From positions 1 to 50,006 of the forward strand of contig JAQVPA010000005.1 of NCBI GenBank assembly GCA_028702315.1: DNA of 50,006 nucleotides, given 5' to 3'. Both the position numbers and the translations under genes were made by a program. Under the pieces are notes generated by a model. The model saw only the letters and a program-made list of their open reading frames with translations, ran no database searches and had not been told where the DNA came from. This document shows positions 1 through 8,208 of this stretch, piece after piece. Every line of letters starts with the position of its first letter. The stretch's first letter is position 1. The DNA is from Candidatus Margulisiibacteriota bacterium (GTDB lineage Bacteria; Margulisbacteria; WOR-1; O2-12-FULL-45-9; XYB2-FULL-48-7).

Positions 1-568
1 CGATCGAGACTTTGCTGGCGTAGCGGGTCAAAAAGAGCGCTTCCTCGACCGCGGCATTGCCGCCGCCGACCACAAGAATGTTCTTGTCTTTATAGAAAGG
101 GCCGTCGCAGGTGGCGCAGTAGGAGACACCGCGGCCGCGGAACTTCTCCTCGCCGGGGATGCCAAGCTTGGCCGCTTCGGTCCCGGTCGCGATGATCAGT
201 GTTTTGGCGGACAAAGTTTTGCCGTCTATTTCCACTTCGCAGTGTTCTTTCTTTTTCTTGGCCCGGATCACATTGCCCCAGATAACGTTCAAGCCGAGTT
301 TTTTGGCCTGGTCGGACATTTTTTCCGTCAGGGCGAGGCCGCCGATCGCGTCGGGGAAACCGGGATAGTTCTCGATCGAATAAGTGGTGGACGCGGCGCC
401 GCCCAGGATCATTTTTTCGATCAGCACGACGTTGAGCCTGGCGCGCAGGCAATAGATGGCGGCGGTCAGGCCGGCTGGCCCGCCGCCGATAATGATCGTA
501 TCGAGATCGTGCCGCTCTTCAATAATGATTTCTTTTTCCTGCGGCTTGACCGCCAATTGCAGTGCCAT
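1..568 (-). CDS. trxB: Thioredoxin reductase, C-terminus cut by window edge
   Basis: Minus-strand reading from ATG at 568: [43 protein letters not shown]...[32 protein letters not shown] GxGxxG, CATC redox motif, NADPH-binding GGGNAA motif. Open at left edge so absent from ORF track. Confidence 0.93.
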   Translation of the reverse strand, partial: MALQLAVKPQEKEIIIEERHDLDTIIIGGGPAGLTAAIYCLRARLNVVLIEKMILGGAASTTYSIENYPGFPDAIGGLALTEKMSDQAKKLGLNVIWGNVIRAKKKKEHCEVEIDGKTLSAKTLIIATGTEAAKLGIPGEEKFRGRGVSYCATCDGPFYKDKNILVVGGGNAAVEEALFLTRYASKVSI

Positions 569-573
569 GTTGT

Positions 574-1578
574 TTATTCCGAGATTACGACCCGGCCCTT
601 GCCGCTCAGCGAAATCTTCTTGTCTTTCAGTGAAACGATCAGTTTATCGCCGCTCAGTTTATTCTCGCCCTGCTGGGCGTTGGCCCGGCCGGTGACAATG
701 ACTTTTTGCTCCTTGGTCAGGTAACTGGCGGCATCGCCAAATGCGGTAATGTCTTTATAATAGATTTTAACGTCGCCGTTGAAATCGATCCGGGCGTCAT
801 CTTGGTGGTAACTGGCGTCCCGGGCAAAGATCTGGGCGTCGCGCCAGGTCGTTTTGGGCTCGCCGCGGGCGATAAAAAGTCCTTGCTTGCTTTTGACTTC
901 GAAGATCACGGCTTCCAGGGTAATGGGGGCGGAGGTGGTCGTCAGCACCAGGAGCGGTTTGCCTTCAAGCCTAATATTTTCCAGCCCGACATCGCTTAAA
1001 AGTTTTTCGGCGCGGCCGGTCACTTCTCCCTTGGTCAGGATAATGCCGCCGGTACAGATGAGGAGCTGGTCGGCCAGGCGCCAGCTTAAGTTGCTTGACT
1101 GGAACCAATAGCCGGCATTATGGTCGTAAGTTTGGGGTAAATTAAAAACCGAAGTATGGTTGTTTTTGTTCCCTTGAGCGAGCGCGGCGATTTTCTTTTC
1201 CAGGGAAATATCGTAACCCAATGGTTTATCCAGGAAGATCTCCTTTTTCTTCATGTCCCAGAGGGCGGCGGGGGAGCGGAACTTGAGGACCGGGCGGCCG
1301 GCCTTAAAGAACGTCCCGTCGGCTTTTTGCAGGGTGGCGACGCCGGTGTCTTTGTTGATAAAAGCGGTAGCGGCGGAAAGTTGCCAGTACTTTTGGCCGG
1401 CGTTGATCTCCTCAAAATCGACCCGATTGAAGGCCAGGTCGGCCCGTTTTTCCTGTTCTTTTATTGTTTGATAGATCCGCTGGGAAAGATCTTCTTTTGG
1501 CGCGTAGATCGCCCAGCAAAAAAATCCGGCGATGATCAGCAAGAGAATGACCGGGACTAAAGTTTTGCTGTTTTTCAT
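574..1578 (-). CDS. LptC/LptA (OstA)-like LPS export protein
   Basis: 334 aa, N-terminal TM anchor, LptC-like N-terminal half and OstA-like C-terminal repeats ([47 protein letters not shown]-type segment). Adjacent to heptose genes. Confidence 0.7.
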   Translation of the reverse strand: MKNSKTLVPVILLLIIAGFFCWAIYAPKEDLSQRIYQTIKEQEKRADLAFNRVDFEEINAGQKYWQLSAATAFINKDTGVATLQKADGTFFKAGRPVLKFRSPAALWDMKKKEIFLDKPLGYDISLEKKIAALAQGNKNNHTSVFNLPQTYDHNAGYWFQSSNLSWRLADQLLICTGGIILTKGEVTGRAEKLLSDVGLENIRLEGKPLLVLTTTSAPITLEAVIFEVKSKQGLFIARGEPKTTWRDAQIFARDASYHQDDARIDFNGDVKIYYKDITAFGDAASYLTKEQKVIVTGRANAQQGENKLSGDKLIVSLKDKKISLSGKGRVVISE

Positions 1579-2256
1579 TTAATACCCCAGGGCTTTTAAA
1601 CGGATCGTTTCCATCATTTCCCGGATCGAGCCCCATTTATCACCTTTGCGGTTATAACCTTCGGCCAGGAGAAGGTGGAGGGCGGCGACGTTGCTGTCAA
1701 TTTTCAACCCTTTTCTGGTGTAAACCAGGGCGGTATCGGTTTCGCCCATTTCGCCGTAGATCAGGGCGATGTAGCCATACGCCCAAACATTGTACGGGTC
1801 GATTATAAGGACATTATCGAGCTGTTCGATCGCTTCTTTCTTTTTATCGTTAAAATAGTAAGCGAACGCGAGCCGGAAGCGGAGCCGCCAGTCGCTGGGA
1901 GAGGCGTTCACTTTGTTGATGTAATCTGTCAGCCCTTTTTTTCGGTAATCAGGATCAAGCTCGACGACCTTTTTTAGATTTGTCCAGCCGTCCTGGATAT
2001 TGTTGGTATAAGCCATGGTGATGGCGAGGTCAAAGCGGGCGTCGGGACTTTTTGGATTAGCCCTGACGGCGGCCTGCTTTTCGCTCAGCTCTTTCTGGAG
2101 CTCAGGGGTGATCCGCCAGGCTTCAGCGGAGGAAATCACAAGAAACAAATTACAAAAAACAAACAATATCAAAATAACAAACTTTAAATTGTTTTGGGTG
2201 TTATTGGTTTTTGATGCTTTGGTATTGTTTGTCATTTGATGCTTGTGATTTGTCAT
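1579..2256 (-). CDS. Secreted TPR-repeat protein; N-terminus encoded by a palindromic repeat
   Basis: 225 aa; TPR-like helices (DARFDLAITMAYTNNIQDGWTNLKKVVELDP; VWAYGYIALIYGEMGETDTALVYTRKGLKID); hydrophobic segment FVILILFVFCNLFLVISSAEA resembles a signal peptide. Confidence 0.75.
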   Translation of the reverse strand: MTNHKHQMTNNTKASKTNNTQNNLKFVILILFVFCNLFLVISSAEAWRITPELQKELSEKQAAVRANPKSPDARFDLAITMAYTNNIQDGWTNLKKVVELDPDYRKKGLTDYINKVNASPSDWRLRFRLAFAYYFNDKKKEAIEQLDNVLIIDPYNVWAYGYIALIYGEMGETDTALVYTRKGLKIDSNVAALHLLLAEGYNRKGDKWGSIREMMETIRLKALGY

Positions 2257-3704
2257 TTTTTTCCTAATATTTTATCGACAATATTGGTGGTCGACCGTCC
2301 CTTGATTGGCGGAATAACGATGACCTTGCCGCCGAGGGATTCGACCAGTTTGCGTTCCGGTAGTTCAGTTACTTTATAATCCCCGCCCTTAACGTGGACA
2401 TCGGGACGAATCAGCTTGATCAGTTCGTCGGGGCGCAGTTCATCGAACAGCGTTACGTAATCGACACATTCCATGGAAGCCAATATCTCGGCCCGCTCCA
2501 TTTCCGAAACATAGGGGCGGGTCGGGCCCTTAAGCGAAGTGACCGAGCGGTCGGTGTTGAGGCCGATAATCAGGACATCGCCCAGTTTTTTCGCTTCCCG
2601 CAGATACCGGACGTGGCCGAGGTGGAGGAGGTCGAAGCAGCCATTGGTAAAGACGATCCTGGCCCCTTCATTTTTAAGGTTGCGGGCGATCGCGGCGATC
2701 TCGTTCCGGAGCTTGATCTTTTTAGCGATCGGTTCGCGCCCTTCGATCGAAACCTCGAGCTCTTCGAGGGTGCAGGTAGCGGTCCCGATCTTGCCGACGA
2801 CGATCGAGCCGGCGTAATTGGCGACAATGGCGGCTTCCCGCATTTTCGCGCCGGCGGAGAGCGCCAGGCTTAAGGTGGCGATGACGGCGTCGCCGGCGCC
2901 GGTGATATCAAAGACTTCGCGGGCGACAGCCGGGATATGAGTAGAACCTTTTTTATCGAACAGGGTCATGCCGTCACGGCCGCGGGTGATCAGGACATAT
3001 TGCGGCTTAATCGAACCGAGCAAGGTCTTGCCCGCTTTTTCCAGGCTTTTTTCTTCGGTGATCGGCGTGCGGGAGGCGAGGGCGGCCTCTTTTAAATTGG
3101 GGGTGATGATCGTTGCTCCCCGGTACTTGGAATAATCGGTCCCCTTGGGATCGACGGCGACCGGTTTTTTATATTTACGCGCCAGCTTGATGATCTGCTG
3201 GCAGAGTTCCCCGGCGACCAAGCCTTTTTCATAATCGGAAATTATGACCGCGTCAACCTTATTGATCATTTCCTTGACGCGGGCCAGGATTTTACGCCCT
3301 AGTTGAGTCGGGATGACGGTGCGGTCTTCGCGGTCGACCCTGATCAGGTGTTGCGAAGCGGCGATGATCCGCGATTTGAGGATCGTCGGGCGGTTCGGGT
3401 CTTTGATCAGGTAATTGATCGGAATATTCCGTTTTTCGAGGGCGGTAAGGAGTTTTTCGCCGGTCGAGTCGTTGCCGATGAGGCCGATCAGGATCGGGGT
3501 ACCGCCTAAGGCGGCGATATTAGCGGCGACGTTGCCGCAGCCGCCGGGGACGTGGGTTATTTTGACGACGTCGGCGATCGGGACGGGGGCTTCGGGCGAG
3601 ATCCGGTTGACCCGGCTCCAGACATGTTCGTCGAGCATCAGGTCGCCGAAAACCAGGATCTTTTTGCCGTGGAAGGCGGGGAGATATTTTTTAGTATTTT
3701 CCAT
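2253..3704 (-). CDS. hldE: Bifunctional D-glycero-beta-D-manno-heptose-7-phosphate kinase / heptose-1-phosphate adenylyltransferase
   Basis: 483 aa; PfkB kinase domain (DITGAGDAVIATLSLAL) plus nucleotidyltransferase domain (VFTNGCFDLLHLGHVRYLREAKKLGD). Confidence 0.95.
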   Translation of the reverse strand: MENTKKYLPAFHGKKILVFGDLMLDEHVWSRVNRISPEAPVPIADVVKITHVPGGCGNVAANIAALGGTPILIGLIGNDSTGEKLLTALEKRNIPINYLIKDPNRPTILKSRIIAASQHLIRVDREDRTVIPTQLGRKILARVKEMINKVDAVIISDYEKGLVAGELCQQIIKLARKYKKPVAVDPKGTDYSKYRGATIITPNLKEAALASRTPITEEKSLEKAGKTLLGSIKPQYVLITRGRDGMTLFDKKGSTHIPAVAREVFDITGAGDAVIATLSLALSAGAKMREAAIVANYAGSIVVGKIGTATCTLEELEVSIEGREPIAKKIKLRNEIAAIARNLKNEGARIVFTNGCFDLLHLGHVRYLREAKKLGDVLIIGLNTDRSVTSLKGPTRPYVSEMERAEILASMECVDYVTLFDELRPDELIKLIRPDVHVKGGDYKVTELPERKLVESLGGKVIVIPPIKGRSTTNIVDKILGKK

Positions 3705-3721
3705 TGCTTGGCTCCTTTAAG

Positions 3722-4285
3722 CTACTGTGCCAGCAGCCACTTTACCGCTTCGAGCAAATTCTTCGCGGTATGGATCGGTTTATGTTTTACTTTACTCTGT
3801 TCTTTTTCGCCGTGGCCGGTCAGTAAAAATAGTGTTTTGAGCCCGGCATTGGCGCCGGCTTCCATGTCGCACGAGTGGTCGCCGATCATGAACGATTGCG
3901 CGATATCAACGTTATGTTCTTTGACCGCTTTTTTAATTAGTCCTGTCTGCGGTTTACGGCAGTCGCATTCTTGCTTATAAGGATAAACGCCATGTTCAGG
4001 GTGATGGGGGCAGTAGTAGATGCCATCGAGGTGAGTGCCGCCGTTCAGGATATGCCGGTGCATCACTTTATCGATGGTTTGGAGCATATCTTCGCTAAAG
4101 TAGCCGCGGGCGACGCCGGACTGGTTAGTGATGACAAAGACCTTGAAGCCGGCCTCTTTGAGCAATTTTATCGCTTCGATCGAGCCGGGGATGAACTTGA
4201 TCTGGTCGGGGCGGCTGATGTAGCCGCTGTCCTCGATAATTGTCCCGTCGCGGTCAAGGAAAATCGCCTTGTGTTTATCGGACAT
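3722..4285 (-). CDS. gmhB: D-glycero-beta-D-manno-heptose 1,7-bisphosphate 7-phosphatase (HAD family)
   Basis: 187 aa; FLDRDGTIIEDSGYI, VITNQSGVARGYF, YYCPHHPEHG...ECDCRKPQTGL, MIGDHSCDMEAG. Confidence 0.92.
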   Translation of the reverse strand: MSDKHKAIFLDRDGTIIEDSGYISRPDQIKFIPGSIEAIKLLKEAGFKVFVITNQSGVARGYFSEDMLQTIDKVMHRHILNGGTHLDGIYYCPHHPEHGVYPYKQECDCRKPQTGLIKKAVKEHNVDIAQSFMIGDHSCDMEAGANAGLKTLFLLTGHGEKEQSKVKHKPIHTAKNLLEAVKWLLAQ

Positions 4286-4324
4286 GATTGAGAAATTATA
4301 TCATAAAACCAAAAACGTTGGAAG

Positions 4325-4460
4325 TTCGTCACCGAGTGGCGGGATCTCGTCGCTTTGGGAGAGAATAGAGTAACGCGTAACGGGTAACGCGTACATTGAA
4401 TATTATTAGAATAGCAACAAAAAACGCGTTACTCGCTACTCTATTCGCGTTACTTCCCTA
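4325..4460. repeat. Dispersed palindromic element copy A (GTAACGCGTAACGGGTAACGCGTAC family), upstream of ORF6N gene 1
   Basis: gagaatagagtaacgcg(...)acgcgttactcgctactctattcgcgttactt imperfect inverted repeat; flanking sequence recurs at 7033-7115 (+) and 16751-16819 (-). Confidence 0.8.
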
Positions 4461-4505
4461 TGTTGGCAACAACCGTGCTACTTCTTTTATTAAGGAGGGC
4501 GAACA

Positions 4506-5051
4506 ATGGACAAATTGATACCGATCGAGCGGGTGGAAAGTAAGATATATATGATCCGAGGCCAAAAAGTGATGATTGACAGGGATTTAGCGGAGTTATA
4601 TGGGGTAGAAACATTTTACTTAAATAAGGCAGTAAAGAGGAATATTACACGATTCCCGGCTGATTTTATGTTTCAAATTACTAAGGAAGAAGACAAAAAC
4701 TTGACATTCCAATTTGGAATATCAAGTTTGAAATCGCAATCTGCGATATCAAGATGGGGTGGGAGAAGAAAACTTCCTTATGTATTCACCGAACAAGGTG
4801 TAGCGATGCTATCGAGTGTTCTCCACAGCGAACAGGCGATCCAGGTTAATATTCTAATAATGCGGGCTTTTGTGAAGATCAAGCAGGCGTTAGCGACCCA
4901 TGTTGAGGTTTCCCGCAAATTAAGGGAACTTGAGGGCCGATTAGACAAGAATGATCGCCAGATCACTAACATCCTGGAGGCGATCCGGAAGATGGTTGAG
5001 CCGGATCCGGAGCCTGAGCGGAGAATAGGGTTTTTAAGGGAAAGAGACTAG
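4506..5051 (+). CDS. ORF6N domain-containing DNA-binding protein (copy 1)
   Basis: 181 aa; IYMIRGQKVMIDRDLAELYGVETFYLNKAVKRNITRFPADFMFQITKEE, RKLPYVFTEQGVAMLSSVLHSEQAI: canonical ORF6N. Confidence 0.9.
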   Translation: MDKLIPIERVESKIYMIRGQKVMIDRDLAELYGVETFYLNKAVKRNITRFPADFMFQITKEEDKNLTFQFGISSLKSQSAISRWGGRRKLPYVFTEQGVAMLSSVLHSEQAIQVNILIMRAFVKIKQALATHVEVSRKLRELEGRLDKNDRQITNILEAIRKMVEPDPEPERRIGFLRERD

Positions 5052-5080
5052 GGACTGGGGATTAAGGGAAGGAGGATAAA

Positions 5081-5506
5081 ATGGGATTGGAATCAAATAA
5101 CAAATATCAAGCAACAAATGACAAGCAATACCAAAATAACAATGACCAAAATACAAAACGGTATGATCTGGAAGAGAGAACATTAAAATATGCCAGGGGA
5201 GTAAGTATTTATGTTAGTAGAATGCCGCGAACGATTGTGAACATTGAAAACGGCAAGCAATTAGTCCGGGCGGCTGGGTCAGTTGGCGCTAATTATATCG
5301 AGGCAAACGAAGCATTAAGTAAGAAGGACTTCATAATGAGGGTCAAGATCTCCCGCAAGGAAGCCAAAGAGAGCCGCTACTGGCTTAACCTAACCGAACC
5401 CGATCAGGCCAACAATCAAACAAAAGAGATGTTGATCAATGAAGCGACCCAATTGATTAAAATACTCAGTTCGATCTTGGTTAAGTGTGGAGTTGTGAAG
5501 TACTAA
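5081..5506 (+). CDS. Four-helix bundle protein (S23/IVP family, TIGR02436-type), copy 1
   Basis: 141 aa; LVRAAGSVGANYIEANEALSKKDFIMRVKISRKEAKESRYWL. N-terminal Asn/Gln-rich leader lies in repeat-like sequence. Confidence 0.88.
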   Translation: MGLESNNKYQATNDKQYQNNNDQNTKRYDLEERTLKYARGVSIYVSRMPRTIVNIENGKQLVRAAGSVGANYIEANEALSKKDFIMRVKISRKEAKESRYWLNLTEPDQANNQTKEMLINEATQLIKILSSILVKCGVVKY

Positions 5507-5509
5507 CCA

Positions 5510-5806
5510 ATGTAAATTACAAAAAACAAAATACAAATAACAAACAAATTAAAACATCCAAATTACAATCTTAAAACGTTTAAAGAATTGATGCTTGCGA
5601 TTTTGGTATTGTTTGTTTTTTGATATTTGGTGCTTGTTATTTCGGGTTCTGTTTGCTTTTGGGATATTAATGTAAATTACAAAAAACAAAATACAAATAA
5701 CAAACAAATTAAAACATCCAAATTACAATCTTAAAACGTTTAAAGAATTGATGCTTGCGATTTTGGTATTGTTTGTTTTTTGATATTTGGCGCTTGTTAT
5801 TTCGGG
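5510..5806. repeat. Two near-identical direct copies (5510-5646, 5670-5806; period 160 bp) of an imperfect palindrome
   Basis: atgtaaattacaaaaaacaaaatac...ttttggtattgtttgttttttgatatttgg[t/c]gcttgttatttcggg repeated; one substitution seen (5631 T vs 5791 C). Confidence 0.95.
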
Positions 5807-5860
5807 CTAAATCCCTTGTTCTTCTATAAACATAATAGTAAAATACAACTGGAGTTGATC

Positions 5861-6295
5861 ATGAATAAAGTAGAAATGTTCGACCTAATGCGTTCCAACC
5901 CCGCCTTCCATCTGGCTACAGCAGAAGGCGACCAGCCGCGCTGTCGGGGGATGCTTCTCTACCGCGCTGATGAGAACGGCATTATTTTTCACAGCGGCAC
6001 GATGAAGAGTCTTCATCAGCAGATCGTAGCCAATCCTAAAGTTGAGCTCTGTTTTAATGATTATAAAAATGGGGTTCAGGTGAGGGTTACGGGGAAGCTG
6101 GAGATTGTGGAAGATAAAGCGTTAAAAGATGAAATATACAATTCTCCTTCGCGCGGCTTCTTGAGGCAGATGCGGGAATCAGGGGCTTTTAAGGATTTTG
6201 ACGGCAGTTTTAAGGTTTACCGTTTAAAAGGGGGCAAAGCTGTTTGGTGGACATTCGCGACCAATTTTGCACCCAAAGTGGAAGTGGTATTATAA
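5861..6295 (+). CDS. Pyridoxamine 5'-phosphate oxidase-like FMN-binding protein
   Basis: Start taken at MNKVEMFDLMRSNPAFHLATAEGDQPRCRGMLLYRADENGIIFHSGTMKSLHQQIVANPKVELCFND; split-barrel PPOX family. ORF track begins at 5780, inside/adjacent to the repeat. Confidence 0.82.
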   Translation: MNKVEMFDLMRSNPAFHLATAEGDQPRCRGMLLYRADENGIIFHSGTMKSLHQQIVANPKVELCFNDYKNGVQVRVTGKLEIVEDKALKDEIYNSPSRGFLRQMRESGAFKDFDGSFKVYRLKGGKAVWWTFATNFAPKVEVVL

Positions 6296-6364
6296 TAATC
6301 TCCACGTTTAATCCCATTCATGATAAGCTTGTTTGGGAGATTAGAAGGGAGTATAATTAATCAT

Positions 6365-6589
6365 ATGGTTCCAGATGAAAAAAGGTTAAAAGATGATTTT
6401 CAATGGCTGATCAGTAATTCCTCGATCTTACAGCAAAAGAACGCTGGAAAATTTGTTGCTATTGTTAACAGAAATGTAGCTGGCCTTGGTGAAACAGCTA
6501 AAGAAGCTTATGATCAGGCGAAAAAAGCCTATCCTGACAAAGAACCTCTCTTGGATATCATCCCGGAAAAAGAATTTCTACTTCTATGA
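6365..6589 (+). CDS. Small DUF5678-like protein
   Basis: MVPDEKRLKDDFQWLISNSSILQQKNAGKFVAIVNRNVAGLGETAKEAYDQAKKAYPDKEPLLDIIPEKEFLLL; overlaps the start of the downstream protease-like gene (6586). Confidence 0.6.
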   Translation: MVPDEKRLKDDFQWLISNSSILQQKNAGKFVAIVNRNVAGLGETAKEAYDQAKKAYPDKEPLLDIIPEKEFLLL

Positions 6590-6987
6590 TCGATTTCTCC
6601 TGGCGGGAAGATCTTTCCGAATCGTTTGGAAAAGTTAAAAGGCCGGTCGCTGAAATATTTGTCAAGGATAAGGCTGGGAATTGGCGCGCTTTGACAATGA
6701 TTGTCGACTCGGGAGCAGATGCTTCGGTTATAAATCGGAGTTTTGGTGAACTTTTTGGCCATGATTTAGAAAAAGGCAGGCCAATTAAGATCAAAGGGTT
6801 TGGGGAACAGGAAATCGCCGCTTATGTCCATAATATGAGACTTAAAATAGGCGAAGATGAACTTGATGCTAAAGTTGTTATCGCTGATATAGAAAAAGGG
6901 CCGAATGTTTTAGGTCGCAAGGATATATTTAATGTTTTCGAGATCCAATTTAAAAATATTGCCGAATGCACCCGCTTTATAAAATAG
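6586..6987 (+). CDS. Retropepsin-like (clan AA) aspartyl protease domain protein
   Basis: MIVDSGADASVINRSFGELFG (DSGA motif) and later IADIEKGPNVLGRKDIFNVFEIQF (LGRD/LGRK-type second motif). Confidence 0.75.
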   Translation: MIDFSWREDLSESFGKVKRPVAEIFVKDKAGNWRALTMIVDSGADASVINRSFGELFGHDLEKGRPIKIKGFGEQEIAAYVHNMRLKIGEDELDAKVVIADIEKGPNVLGRKDIFNVFEIQFKNIAECTRFIK

Positions 6988-7032
6988 TCCCATAGCCCCT
7001 TAGCCCCATTCCCCAAGTCCCTCCCCTCAATT

Positions 7033-7115
7033 CTTCGCCGCTAACTGGCGGGATCTCGTCGCTTTGGGAGAGAATAGAGTAACGCGTTACTCGCTACTCT
7101 ATTCGCGTTACTTCC
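7033..7115. repeat. Dispersed palindromic element copy B, upstream of ORF6N gene 2
   Basis: ggcgggatctcgtcgctttgggagagaatagagtaacgcgttactcgctactctattcgcgttacttcc; same flanks as copy A but lacks the internal ~50-bp segment. Confidence 0.85.
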
Positions 7116-7163
7116 CCATATTGGCAATAACCTTGCTACTCCTGTTATTAAGGAGGAAAAACA

Positions 7164-7676
7164 ATGGACAAACTAATCCCAATCGAAAGGATTGAGAACC
7201 AGATATTTCAGATCAGAGGCCAAAGAGTGATGTTGGACAGGGATTTGGCCGACCTTTACGGGGTGGAAACCAAATATTTAAACAGGCAAGTCAAACGCAA
7301 TATCGCCCGTTTCCCTAAAGAGTATATGTTTCAACTAACGCCTCTGGAGAAAACCGAACTGGTGACAAATTGGCACCGGTTCGAACTGTTAAAGCATTCA
7401 ACTTCTCTACCCAATGCATTTACAGAACATGGTATAGCCATGTTATCAGCTGTCTTGAATAGTACCCGAGCTGTAAAAGTGAGTATCATGATAATCAATG
7501 CCTTTATTCGGCTCAGGAGGTCATTTGCCAGCCATAAAGAATTGGCTGTCCAGATTGCAGAGTTGAAAAAGATCGCCGGTAAGCATGATCTTGAGATCAA
7601 CGGCATTATCAAGCTCCTCCGCAAGCTGATGGAGCCGGTTAAGACGGAGGCGATTGGGTTTCGGGTGGGGAAGTAG
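7164..7676 (+). CDS. ORF6N domain-containing DNA-binding protein (copy 2)
   Basis: 170 aa; IFQIRGQRVMLDRDLADLYGVETKYLNRQVKRNIARFPKEYMFQLTPLEKTELV...AFTEHGIAMLSAVLNSTRAV. Confidence 0.92.
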   Translation: MDKLIPIERIENQIFQIRGQRVMLDRDLADLYGVETKYLNRQVKRNIARFPKEYMFQLTPLEKTELVTNWHRFELLKHSTSLPNAFTEHGIAMLSAVLNSTRAVKVSIMIINAFIRLRRSFASHKELAVQIAELKKIAGKHDLEINGIIKLLRKLMEPVKTEAIGFRVGK

Positions 7677-8160
7677 GGGCCAGGGACTGGGGACTAAGGG
7701 GCTAGGGGGCTACGGATTATGAAAGAGTTTACGGAATTAAGAGTTTGGCAGGAGGGGAAGTCGATAACGGTTAGTATTTACAAATTAACCGAAAAATTTC
7801 CTGGGCAGGAGAGGTTTGGCCTGACCGATCAATTACGTCGCGCGGCGAATTCGGTTTGCGCCAATATTGCCGAGGGTTTTGAGCGTTACCATACTAAGGA
7901 CAAGATACGGTTCTATTATCTGGCGCGAGGTTCGGCGGCGGAATGTAAAAGTCATCTTCTTATAAGTAAGGAACTCGGTTATTTATCGGAAGAAACGACA
8001 AAAAATTTGATAGAACAATGTTCCGAGATAGGCAGAATGATCAATGCGATGATCACGGCGATTAGGGAGTAAATTGGGATTGGGTGCTGGGTATCGGGTG
8101 CCGGGTATCAGGTGCCTATTGCTCCCCGATACCCGGCCCCTAGTCCCCAGTCCCTTCCCC
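7677..8160. repeat. Inverted-repeat arms flanking four-helix bundle gene 2
   Basis: Left arm agggactggggacta at 7682-7696; right arm tagtccccagtccct at 8141-8155 is its exact reverse complement; further (ct/cc)gggtatc words at 8085-8135. Confidence 0.85.
7719..8072 (+). CDS. Four-helix bundle protein, copy 2
   Basis: 117 aa; LRVWQEGKSITVSIYKLTEKFPGQERFGLTDQLRRAANSVCANIAEGFERYHTKDKIRFYYLARGSAAECKSHL: diagnostic family signature. Confidence 0.95.
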   Translation: MKEFTELRVWQEGKSITVSIYKLTEKFPGQERFGLTDQLRRAANSVCANIAEGFERYHTKDKIRFYYLARGSAAECKSHLLISKELGYLSEETTKNLIEQCSEIGRMINAMITAIRE

Positions 8161-8208
8161 AAAGCATTCCCCATTGCCCCCTCTCAATAAAAGGGGTAAA
8201 ATTTAACT

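Noticed and set aside
242-3980. Plus-strand ORFs opposite trxB, LptC-like, hldE and gmhB (e.g. 242..724, 1156..1560, 2394..2873, 3552..3980)
   Set aside because: Opposite strand encodes clear conserved proteins; these are GC-driven antisense frames.
5510-5806. CRISPR interpretation of the tandem 160-bp repeat
   Set aside because: Only two long palindromic units, no spacers, and no cas genes in the window.
4318-8200. Prophage remnant interpretation because ORF6N is a phage-type domain
   Set aside because: No capsid, terminase, integrase or tail genes nearby; ORF6N genes are also common outside phages.
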